A DNA stretch of 64,000 bases from Anolis sagrei (lineage: Eukaryota > Chordata > Lepidosauria > Squamata > Anolidae), in the NCBI RefSeq assembly GCF_037176765.1, contig NC_090021.1, positions 147,555,074 through 147,619,073 of the forward strand. Direction: 5' to 3'. The translations under genes and the position numbers were made by a program. Every line of letters begins with the position of its first letter. Position 1 is the stretch's first letter. The notes beneath the pieces were generated by a model. The model was given only the letters and a program-made list of their open reading frames with translations, did no database searches and had not been told where the DNA came from. Of this stretch, positions 50,501 to 62,195 are shown piece after piece.

Positions 50501-53500
50501 GTGGTGGTAGGCCCCTCAGATAAATTTGGGGATGGGGTGTGCAAAGTACCAGGATGGATTTGGAGATTTAACCCTGAGACTGCAGAAATAGTCCCAGGAG
50601 GCAGTCCTCACAGGCATGAAACCTGCAAAGATCTGGACCTTAGATTAAGGTTCAGATCTTTCCAGGTGTGAAATTTATGTGGAATAAACTGGGAAAACCT
50701 AGTTTATTCTGCATTAATCCCAAGTTTTCCTGCAGTGTTATTTGGATGCTTCAGGTAAACCTGTTACTTATCATGGGTTTTAGGGCTTGTGTACAGGACC
50801 CCCAATATCACAAGACTGTGTCACAGAATTGTAAAAATATTTAGCTCATCATCTTCCAAGACCTCCAAGATCGGATCATTACATATGCAAGATATCCAAA
50901 GAAAATACAAAACTACCAAATTCTAATTAAAACTAAAAATGTAAATTATAAAAAGAAAGCAATTGAGACCTGGCACCTGACACATTAAAGAAAAACATGG
51001 AATGGGCACCAGTGACAAGAGCATGCAGACAAACAGGATTTCGATACAAATGGGATATTTCCTCTCAAGGCTGTGGTATAGAGCAAAGACAGGAAAGTGG
51101 TAGCAATAATGAACCAAGTATTAACTGCAATTTGTGTGGGAGCTGGGAGTGAATATCCTCAACTATAGAGGAATGAAAGCTCAGATGGTGGTTACTGCAA
51201 GCTGAAGGAGGAAACGTTAATTGTCGAGGCCACGAAAAAGAAGATAAGGCTCAATCTTTAAAAAAACATTGCAGCAGCTGCATCCCTACTGTCACCTATC
51301 CAACTATCAGCTATAAACAGAGCAATGTTTAGAAATTAAAGGACACTTTAATGTTTGTGATAAACCAAGGGAGTTAAGACATTTCTTTCTCTATTTTCTA
51401 TGTCTTTTCTTTTTCCTTACCAGTCTTTCTTTCTTGTATAATCTACATATGTGAAAGAAGCTATTAAATTTACATATTATTGTTTTAGGAATTATATATT
51501 GCAATGTCATATCTATTAAGTTCACATACTAAGTTTATTATGCCTTAAATTTATTCTGATTATTATCACCAAGAAAATGAACAATTGTTAGATTTATAGT
51601 ATGAGGTATAAATACAACTAATATTACTCTCTTAACCACTAGAGCAGAGGTCCTCAAACTAAGGCCCAGGGGCCGGATGTGACCCTCCAAGGTCATTTAC
51701 CCGGCCCTCACTCAGGGTCAACCTAAGTCTGAAATGACTTGAAAGCACACAACAACAACCCTATCTCATCAGCCAAAATCAGGCCCACACTTCCCATTGA
51801 AATACTAATAAGTTTATATTTGTTAAAAGTGTTCATCATTTCAATTATTGTATTGTATTTAAGTGTTTTTTGCACTCCAAATAAGATATGTGCAGAGTGC
51901 ATAAGAATTCATTCATGTTTTTTTTTTCAAATTATAATCCGGCCCTCCAACAGTTTGAGGGACTGTGACCTGGCCCTCTATTTAAAAAGTTTGAGGACCC
52001 CTGCACTAGAGGTTATTTAGAGAGAAATTATTTTTTGTGTAAGGAGATGAAAGGAAGAGGTGTTGTCTGGGGAAACTATTGCAGAAACCCATCCCTCATC
52101 AAGAATAATCTTACCTGCGAATCCTAAGGACTTCACTTTGCCATTTTCTCAAACTGACCAAGGACCTCATCACACTAGAGAATGAATCCAGTTTAAATCC
52201 GGTTTCTGCCTCCTGCAGAATTCTGGGGTTTGTAGTTTACGGAGGAGCCTTTGACAGCCTCACTCAACTACAAACCCCAGAATTCTGCAGGAGGCAGAAA
52301 CTGGATTTAAAGTAGATTCATTCTCTAGTGTGATGAAGTACCAAGTCACATAGACAGCAGACACAGATGTTGTGTTATCAGCTTAGGAAACTACACAAGT
52401 CTTGCTCCAGAAGCCCTACCATGCAGAGGGAAGATTAAAATATGTAAGAAGGTGATGGATAGGTCAACAATGGGGTAACAGGGAAATAAGGAATACAAAG
52501 CAAGTGGACTGTGACTGGGTTGTTTTTTGATTTAACCAAATTAATAAAGCAGAAACTTTTCTCCTGAAGTTCTTCTAGTGTTCTTTCGACTTTGGAGGAC
52601 CTTTTGCTTGGGATTTAAGGGCATTCAGTCAGAATTCGGGCGACACCTGGTACAAAGCTATATCCTATATTCCTTTTCCCTTTTAAAGAAACATGAAGGG
52701 CTACTGGTGGTATTTTCCATGTTATGATATTTTTTAAAATATGTTTTCACAGGTACCCTTTTCCTCTGGTTGTTCTGGCCGAGTTTTAACTCTGCAATTG
52801 CTGCAGTGGGAGAGGCACAGGAAAGAGCGATCGTGAACACATACTTCTCTTTGGCAGCATGCACACTTGCAGTATTTGCCTGCTCTATCTTGATTGAACA
52901 GAGAGGCAAACTTGACATGGTAACTTTCAGCTTGAACCTCAGTGATCCACATTATTTATCCAAATCCACGAGCAATAACAAGAGTTAACTGTGTTTTTCA
53001 GAGTTTTCTGTATATTTGTAGACTTTCTCTCATTAAAGCCAGGTATTGTTTTTTGGAATATTTTTGCAGATATGCATGTTTTTCAAAGACACAGACATTG
53101 GAAAATTGCCCTTAAGAGGAATAAATATAATGGCATCTTTAAATCAAAAACATGCATTTACTACCGAGTGAGTAGTTAATTATAGCATTTTAGTAGATAG
53201 CTTTTTCTCTGCTCAAACATTGATATTTCCAACAATTTCAGTTGTCTTCTTGCTAAATATACAATTACAACTGAGTAGTTTCTTCCATCTGGCAGCCCAC
53301 CATGTGAAAGTTTTACCAGGGCATATTTAGTATATTCATTTAGTCTTTGTTAAGAATTGTACAAATTCTTCTGACATCTTTTCATACCCACCTTGATTTT
53401 GTTGCCCTTTTGAAATCAGAGTTGGAAGAGACCAGAAAGGCAATTCGGCTAACCCCCTATCACGCAGTTAAAGCACAATTCAAGCACTACTGACAGATGG

Positions 53501-56500
53501 TCATCCAACCTCTGCTTAAAATCCCCCAGAGAAGGAGGTTTTTAATTTATTTAAACATGGCTTTTATGTTCCCTCTCAGCCGTCTTTTCTCCAAGCTACA
53601 CATTTCTAGCTTTCTCAGTCATTCCTCATAGAATTTGGCCTCCAAACCTTTCATCATTTTGGCCATTCTTCTCTGGACACATTCCATCTTGTCAACAGCT
53701 TTCTTGAATTGTGGTGCCCACAACTAGATACACCACTTCATCACATTCATTAAAGACGAATGAGCCACGCACTTAAGAAAGGGCAACCAACTGTGTTCAT
53801 CATCTGATGTAGGCTTCAAATGTAGGGTACGGGTAGCTTGGCATTTAAAAAGAGTTGCAAAGGGTTATCTTTTCAGATGCTTCTTAAGTTGGTTGGCAAG
53901 TGACTTTTTTGCAAATTATCCAGATAGAGATGAGCAAAATGGCCAATTCTGTTATGTGGTGGTATTAATCATTTTTATCTTTAAAATGATATAGTTATGC
54001 AGTTAGTGGGAGAAGTTGAAATTCCCCTTTGAGAAAAAGCTCCACCATTACCTTTTGCTCATGGAGGAGGGAAGATCTCCAGTATGTTGTGTTCCTTTCT
54101 GTCTCATAGACTTTCTGTTGGCCTTCCTTCCTTCCTTCTTTCCTTCTGTGTGTTACATCCTACTCCAACTAAAGAACATACGAAAAAGGACCATGCATAC
54201 AACACTTTTTTAAAGACATCTGATGTATGGCTATAGATCTCCAATTATATCTTATACATATAACAACTGGTGGTAACACCACTACTTTTTAATAAAGGCT
54301 TATCTAAATCAGGCAAATGTTAGCAGATGTTATGATTTATTTATTATTTGTTTGTTTGTTTATTTACTGTATTTGTATACCGCCTTTCTCAGCCAATCGG
54401 CGACTCAAGGCGGTTTCCAACAAATCAGTACACATAAAATCATAATACAGAATAAAACATTAAAAACAGTATAAAAGCACAGCAAGAGCAATAAAAAACA
54501 CCATTAGCGTCTCAATATTATCAAGCATTGTCCAGTTCCATCGTCAAGTCATGCCATTTCCTATATATTGGCTACTCTGCATTTGTAAATGCTTGCTCGA
54601 ACAACCATGTTTTAACTTGCCTCCGAAATGTTAAGAAGGAGGGAGACGATCTGATATCCTTAGCAAGGGTGTTCCATAGCCGAGGGGCCACCACTGAGAA
54701 GGCCCTGTCTCTCGTCCCTGCCAGGCGTGCTTGTGACGAAGGCGGGATCGAGAGCAGGGCCTCCCCAGACGATCTTAAAGTCCTTGATGGTTCGTAAGGG
54801 AAGATGCATTCGGACAGGTAAGTTGGGCCAGAACTATTTCGGGATTTATAGGCCAAAGCCAGCAGTTTGAATTGTGCCCGGTAGCAAGCCGGCAGCCAGT
54901 GGAGCTGGAGTAACAGGGGGGTTGTGCACTATCTGAGTGCTGTTCCTGTTAGCAACCTGGCTGCCGTACGTTGGACTAGTTGAAGCTTCCGGACCATCTT
55001 CAAAGGCAACCCCACGTAGAGCACCTTGCAGTAGTCTATACCGGATAATGATGTTAATGCTTCTCTAATCCATAGCAGCCCCCTCCCGCAAAAAAATGTG
55101 TCAGGTAAAAAAAAACTGGTTTACCCATGGATTTTAACTGATTATCCAATTAATGAGTAAGTAAGGTTTTTTTAAAACCTGACACATTTCAGTGTGAGAG
55201 GGGATTGAACCCTTTAACCTCCGCCCCTCCCCTCCCCAGCTATGGGCCTGCCCATGTGTTTTGTTTTGCTCCATAGTTGCCTCATTTGGGAATTGAGGTA
55301 GTAAATATACAAATAAATTTGATGTTAAGAAGCTATATAACAATATATGCTTTTTCTTGTTTCTGGCAATAAAACAAACATGACATAGATACTGCAGGTC
55401 ACTGTAACAACTCTAACAACATCCATATTCATTCTCCTATATATGCAGCTACGCAGTTCTAAAGGCACTATGGTGGGCTATGTTCTTTGTATATGTAAAG
55501 ACTCATATTTTATCTCCCCAAAATGGATCTAAAGCAGTATTACCAAGAGAAAAGTTTGGTTTTAGAGACATGTTGATATTGTGACTTTATATAAGGATCC
55601 CATGTCCTGAGCATGACTTATTCTTTATTTCTACTCTAGTTTTATTGGCGGTTTTGGAAATTGATGACTGTGACCTAGTTTCAGTACAGACAGTAAATTA
55701 GAATAAAAAAAAGAGTAAACTTTTAACTTCATAGTTTTCATCTCAGTGGTTAACATTTTATTCTTTATGCGCAGGTGCACATTCAAAACGCAACCTTAGC
55801 AGGAGGAGTCGCTGTGGGTTCTTGTGCTGATTTGAACATCTTGCCCTTTGGAGCCATGTTAATTGGTAGCATAGCTGGAATCATCTCAGTTCTTGGATTC
55901 AAATATTTGACTGTGAGTATAACTTTTTAACATCCTACCATATTCCAGCTTTGATAAAAGTACTTGTTTCATACTATGTCATTTTTGTTTGTAGGCATTC
56001 TCAGATTTATGTTAGAGTACTCAAGATCATTGTGGCATTTTTATAATTTTATTAAACCCACATTAAAACCAATGCAAACAATAATAGGATTAAAAAACAT
56101 TTTGAAACACATTAAAATATTCTTTAAAAACTCAAAAAAAATCTAAAAGAAGCCTAGAATTCACTTTTAAAACAAAACAGCATTTCAGACCATGAATGCC
56201 ATGTGGAATGTGCTGTTTTGGCTATCCATTGATGCTTAAAATAGATAATGCCATTCTAACTTCCTTGGGTACAACATTTTACAGTTGAGCCACTAATACA
56301 GAGAAAGTCCTGTTATATGTATCCACCAACCTAACTTCACAAGGTGTGGGGGCATTTGAAGGTCTCAAATTTCTGGCAGTCTAATACGGAAGGAAGTGAT
56401 CTTTCATCTCTCCTGCTCCCAAGTTATTTAGGGCTTTGTGATTTAACACCAGTACCTTGGTCTGAGCTAGGACGCAGATTGGAAGCCAGTACAGTTCTTT

Positions 56501-59500
56501 CAAAATTGAGTTGTTGTAATAGAGGCCCTAACTGCTGCCAAGTAGGTTCTAAAACGGAGCTTAATCTGTGCTACGTTGAATTTATCCTGAATCTTTCTCC
56601 ATCATCACTCTAGGTGTCTACCTAAGCACTTCATTGCCCTAGACTTCTCAGAAAGTCAAGGAGGTCATGCTCTATACTCAAATAATGCTTGGGAGCAACT
56701 GTGTCAATTGCCTGGGTCATCTTCCTTTTCCACATGTCAACCACAACATCACCAATTCTAGCAGGATGTTCTGTCGCACCTGTAAATAGTTGTCTTTAAA
56801 ACAGGATGTGCAACCTTTGCCCAACGGGAAGCCAGGGGGCCTAAAGAGAAGTTCTCAGAGGTTTCCACCACATACAGTCTTTAGATGGTTTGAGAAGTAC
56901 AACAAAGTATTTTATTAATGAACAATCAAACAGAAACTTCTCTTGTCTTCAGTAAAGTTAAGTAAATGATTCCAAGCTTTTGGGCAACTGGTGAATTCCT
57001 AAACTTGCCCACGAAGGACAGGCAACTGTCTTCAATAACTTCTTCTTTAAAGGAAAATCCCCTTTTTAATTTCTCCCAGGCTAACTGAAACTTAAACCTA
57101 ACTGATGTGGGCACCACTACCAGGTTGAACTGCGTCTCAAAGCACCGAGTGGACCTACCAGCAAGGCCTGTAGTCTCTTCAGCTGGAGTTATTTGATCTT
57201 TAGGGATGTTTCCCTGGAAAGTCTTTGGAGACTCTTTCCCTTCTGTTTCTGTTGGAATTTCTGTAACCCTGGAAATTCTTAAAGGTCGAAGCTTTTGTAC
57301 AGGGGACGTTTACACACGTCCTGTACATTGGCTAATCTAGCTGAGACTAACTAAAAAATGACTCCCTTCCCTTCCCAATTGCCCTGAGCAAGGGGCGGGA
57401 CCAAAACTTAATGATGATGGACAGGCGGCTTGCCCTATAACTGCAACCAAAAGAAGCCACCTATCTGCAGAGTCCCTGAAACCTAGGACTGCAAACAAAC
57501 ATTTAATGTAAAGCAAACAAAATTGGAGCTTCTGGTACAGCTGTACCAGAACACAGGACATTCAAAATCTCTTGGGTTGGACCATTTTAATAGGCCTGCC
57601 ACTCCTGCAGAGAGTTGGGGTTCTAGTAAATCTTTCAGATAGTGATCTTACCATGACCATAACGCTCTTTCAAGCCCTCCTATCCTCATATCATCATCAT
57701 CCCAACCAAGAAAAGATTTTTAATTGAGACAGACCCATGGTTACCATATAATCCTAAATTGGCCCTGATAGCTTCATCATATATGTGAAAATCCCCAAAA
57801 CAATATGATCAACACCATCTCTGAGATTATCTCTAGCAGCTGAGGAAGGGATACAGTTGGCCAATAAGGACCCTTCCACACAGCTGAATAAAATCCCACA
57901 TTTTCTGCTTGAATGGGAATATATGGCAGTGTGGACACAAATAACCTAATTCAAAGCAGATATTGTGGGATTTTCTGCCTTGATATTCTGGGATATAGGG
58001 CTATGTGGAAAAGCCCTACGTTAGGTGTTATTTATCATGTCAGGAGCGAACCAAACAGTTGTATTGCATTAAAACACGCACACACAAAGTTTGGGAACTT
58101 GGCATTAATTAAATGTCCTTTGACCACTAGCTGGCCACTTGGAGTGCATCTGGTGTTGCTATAAGAACACGTGGCAGGGCTCAGGCTGCATTGTAGTAGT
58201 AGATGGTCTGCTCTTCTCAACACTCACATGTCGTGGATTCAACTTTGCAGCCCCATTTCTTAAAGTTGGCTCTACATCTCGTGGTGCCAGAGCACAGTCT
58301 GTTCAGTGCCTTCCAAGTCGCCTAGTTTTCTGTGTGCCTAGGAGGGAGTATCTCATTTGGTACCAGCCATTGATTGAGGTTCTGGGTTTGAGCCTGCCAC
58401 TTTTGGACTCTCACCTGCTGAGGTGATCCAGCGAGTGTCTCTGTAGATCAGTGGTTTTCAACCTGTGGGTCCCCAGGTGTTTTGGTCTACAACTCCCAGA
58501 AATCCCAGCCAATTTAACAGTTGTTAGGATTTCTGGAAGTTGAAGGCCAAACCATCTGGGGACCCACATGTTGAGAACCACTGCTGTAGATCTTAGATAT
58601 TTACAAATATTTACAAATACTTATTTACAATTTTATAATCATTTATTTTCAGTATTAATATCAATTAATGATTTCAATATTTGGAGCTGTGAACACTTCT
58701 ACAACATCCCATTGGTAGATTAGTCTTTATTACTGACACTCACGTAGACAACTTATGATTCTGATCAAGAAGAGACATAAATAATTTGGCCCACAGCCTG
58801 GCAAGCAAAAAATTATTGGATTTTCACTCAGGACTCTTTATTTGCTAAATTGCTTGCTAAGCTGTAATTCTGTACTAGCTGTTACTCTGTACTACCTCCT
58901 CATCAATGATTAGCTGGATAACAGTCACAAGTTAACACAGATTATATTGCAGAATCTATACAGTGGTGTTTTTCGTACATTGTAAGACATGCTGTTTTTC
59001 AAAATAAAACAAGGAGGGGGGGGGGCAAGAATTATATTTATTTTATGTCTACATAATCAGGTTAAAAGAACTTTAAAAATAATAATTCACTTCTTTTGTA
59101 GCCTTTGTTTGCTTCAAAACTGAATATTCAAGACACCTGCGGCGTCCATAACCTGCATGGCATACCTGGTATTTTGGGGGGCATTGCTAGTATCATTGCA
59201 GCTGCTCTACAGGTCAACAACAAGTGAGTTTTTATTTTATTTTTACATTTTCCTACTTCCTGACAAACAAAGTGGATTGCAAAAAAGTTTCTCTGCTATT
59301 TCCCTCTTCAAAGTGGTCCCTGGTCAAAAAAAAGCTTGGGAACCACTGTATTATATTGTCTATGTATCCTGGAGAGAAGTGACTAGTGAGGTGCCAGGGT
59401 ATTCTGTCCTGGGCCCAGTGCTATTCCGTATCTTTATAAATGACTTGGGTGATGGAATAGAGGACATTTTGATCAAATTTGTAGGTGACAGACCTGGACG

Positions 59501-59840
59501 GAAACTAACACAATAAAAATACAGGAGCTTGGCACACAGAGCGAGACAGCCAAGGGTGCTTGTGTGGGTATTTGGAGGGCGGGAGTTTTAGGTGAGGCCC
59601 ATATTTTTGTTCCATTCTCTACTGTACTTTTTTACTTAATTCTGCTAAAAATGGATGGCAAGGGAGCTCATGCAGTCATTTGCAACAGTTTTGGAACATT
59701 TGTGTTCTTGGCCAAGGAAGCAAAAAGCTATAATTACAGCATGTGCAAGTTATTGGTCCTTTTGGAAGAGAAGCTACAGTGTCTTGAAGCCCATGTATCC
59801 ATACTTCAACAAATTAAGGAGAAAGAAGATTCAATCATCG

Positions 59841-59871
<31 letters not shown>

Positions 59872-62144
59872 TATCTTTATTTGTACCCCGCCACCATCTC
59901 CCCAAAGGGGACTTGGAGCAGCTTACATGGGGCCGAGCCCGAAAAAGAATACAATATAACAATACAACTTGCAATAAAATAAACAACATAACATTAATAT
60001 ATAAAACATCAAAGCATATAAAACAATATACACAGAACATAGGAACTAAGCATAATGACAGAAAGACAAAGGGCAGGTCGCATGTACATAAAATAATTTA
60101 AAAACACCGGGTGAGATAAGGGGGCAAAACTAATTGTAAGGGAGAACTCATAGAGAGATAGGAAAATAAACAAACCTTCGTACGTGGGGGGGGGGGGGGG
60201 GGAGCGGACTCCTGGGACAAAATCGTTGGAGGAGCACTAGCATAAAATTATGTGGCTACTCTTCGAAAGCGCGACGAATAGACTGTCTTGCACACAGGAG
60301 ATGTCTCTGAGGAGGAGACGTCCTCAGTAGTAGGACGTCTCCTTCTAAGAAGAAGACAAGGATGTTTACATCTGTGAACAGGTTTATGGCATAATTCCTG
60401 GAAGCCAGGTTGGGAGTATCTGGTCAGCAGGCAGAATGAGGTTGTGCTACCCACTCTTTGCCTGGAGTTATTTTATGTGATGTGTTCAATAATGTTTAAT
60501 GTTTTATCAAGGGGAGGGTCAATTTTGATGTTTTATATTGTTTTTTTATCAATGACATTGAATTGTTGCCAACACTGTGAACCTCCCTGAGTCCCCTTTG
60601 GGGTTGAGAAGGCTGGTATACAAATATTGCAAATTATTATTATTATTATTAATAATAATAATAATAATGTTGGCTGCCAGAGTGAAGGGGGAGAGGAAGA
60701 ATCACCTCCTCCCCAACCCGCTTCTCTGATCACCTTGTTGCTTCAGCTAGGTTCGCTCCAGGAAAGAGCAAATGTCACAACTCAAGTTGGGCCCACCAGC
60801 TACTCTAACAAAAGTTCAAGAATGTGTAAAGCAGCTTTGACCTGGGTTAACCATGTGTACCATTTAGCCACCATGGAGGTGATTTGTTAACCCTTCATGC
60901 TAAGTGGTCAGTGTAGATGTGCCCTCTGATGCCATTTGTGTTCTATTTTTCCATCTTGCAGCTTATTTCCTGGGATGCAGGCTGCTGCTCTGGCATGCTC
61001 CATTGCTATTGCTTTGACGGGAGGAGCAATCACAGGTGAGTAAAACAAAACATTATTTAAATATACTCTCAAAACTCCATTTGAAATAGTAAACTTAAAG
61101 AATTAGAGAAGTCATATGGTCCATCCAGCCCCCTGCTCAATCCAGGAACTCCAGCTAATGCACACCAGCAGGTATCTGTCCAGCTTCTTTTTTGAAGATA
61201 TCCAGAGAATGAAATCCCACAACTTCAGTAGATTATTGTTTCTATTGTCCAACCACGCTTTTTTAGTCAAGAGGTTCCTTCTAATGTTCCATTAAAATCT
61301 AGTGTCCTGTAATTTAAAAGCACTTAGACCTAGTTCTGTCCTCGAAAACAGCAAAGAAAGTTAGAAAAGTCAAAGTGCAGAATGAGCTCAGGCTTGCCAG
61401 TCTCTCTGTTCCATAAAAGATTTTTGAACTCAAATTCGATCATGTTGCGTCTCATTCTTCTCTTCACCAAGCTGAACATGCCCTGCTCCTTCAACCTCTC
61501 CATATTTATTTTGTTCTTCATACCTCTTGCCATCCATGTTACCCTTGTCACAACTCACTCCAACTCATATACTCATATACTTCTTAAAATGAGGTTCCCA
61601 GAACTGAACACAGCACTCCAGATGAGACTTATCTGGTACAGGATATAATAGACCTATTACTTCCCTTGACATGGAAACTATTGACCTATTAATATAGGCT
61701 AGGGCATCACACTACAGGTTCATGTTCATTTTATTATCAACATTAATCCCAATGTCATTTTCTCTTCCAAAAATACATATGACTGTTCTAGAAATATATA
61801 CACACAGAGAGAGTGTGTGTTCCCTCGCTACTTCGCAGTTCGCTTATTGCAGACTCGCTGTTTTGCGGATTTCAAAAAATATTAATTTAAAATATATATC
61901 ATGGTATTTTCACTGTTTTGTGGGGTTTTACCGCCACCGCTTTCCAAGGCGCTTTCCCTCCTCCCTCCCTCCAGCCTTAAAGGACCTTTCCTTCCTTTCC
62001 TTCACTTTATTTTAAGTTTAGAAAGACTTAAAATAGTGTATAACTACTAAAATAATGTATAAATATTAAATAGAGCATCCCTACATGGTTTTTCACTTAT
62101 TTCGGGAGATCCTGGGACAGAACTCCAGCAATAAGTGAGGGAAC

Positions 62145-62195
<51 letters not shown>

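Larger units (their letters stand above)
49560..51130 (+). mobile_element. Old L1 ORF1 relic with two inserted elements
   Basis: Frame-broken ORF1-like pieces: [32 protein letters not shown] before 50014; after the insertions [20 protein letters not shown] and [10 protein letters not shown], resembling the ORF1p RRM and C-terminal domain. A MITE (50015-50149) and another DNA element (50228-50800) interrupt it. Confidence 0.65.

Noticed and set aside
54572-54856. 94-codon minus-strand frame as a host exon
   Set aside because: The VAPRLWNTL...[10 protein letters not shown] block recurs at 18844-19059 and 22150-22333 and is the L2-type LINE C-terminus.
59157-59516. 119-codon open frame
   Set aside because: It is RHAG exon 7 read out of frame, running into a CR1 RT relic.
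59655-60101. 148-codon open frame on the plus strand
   Set aside because: It runs through an (ATC)n array and a LINE tail, giving a Ser run; no family resemblance.
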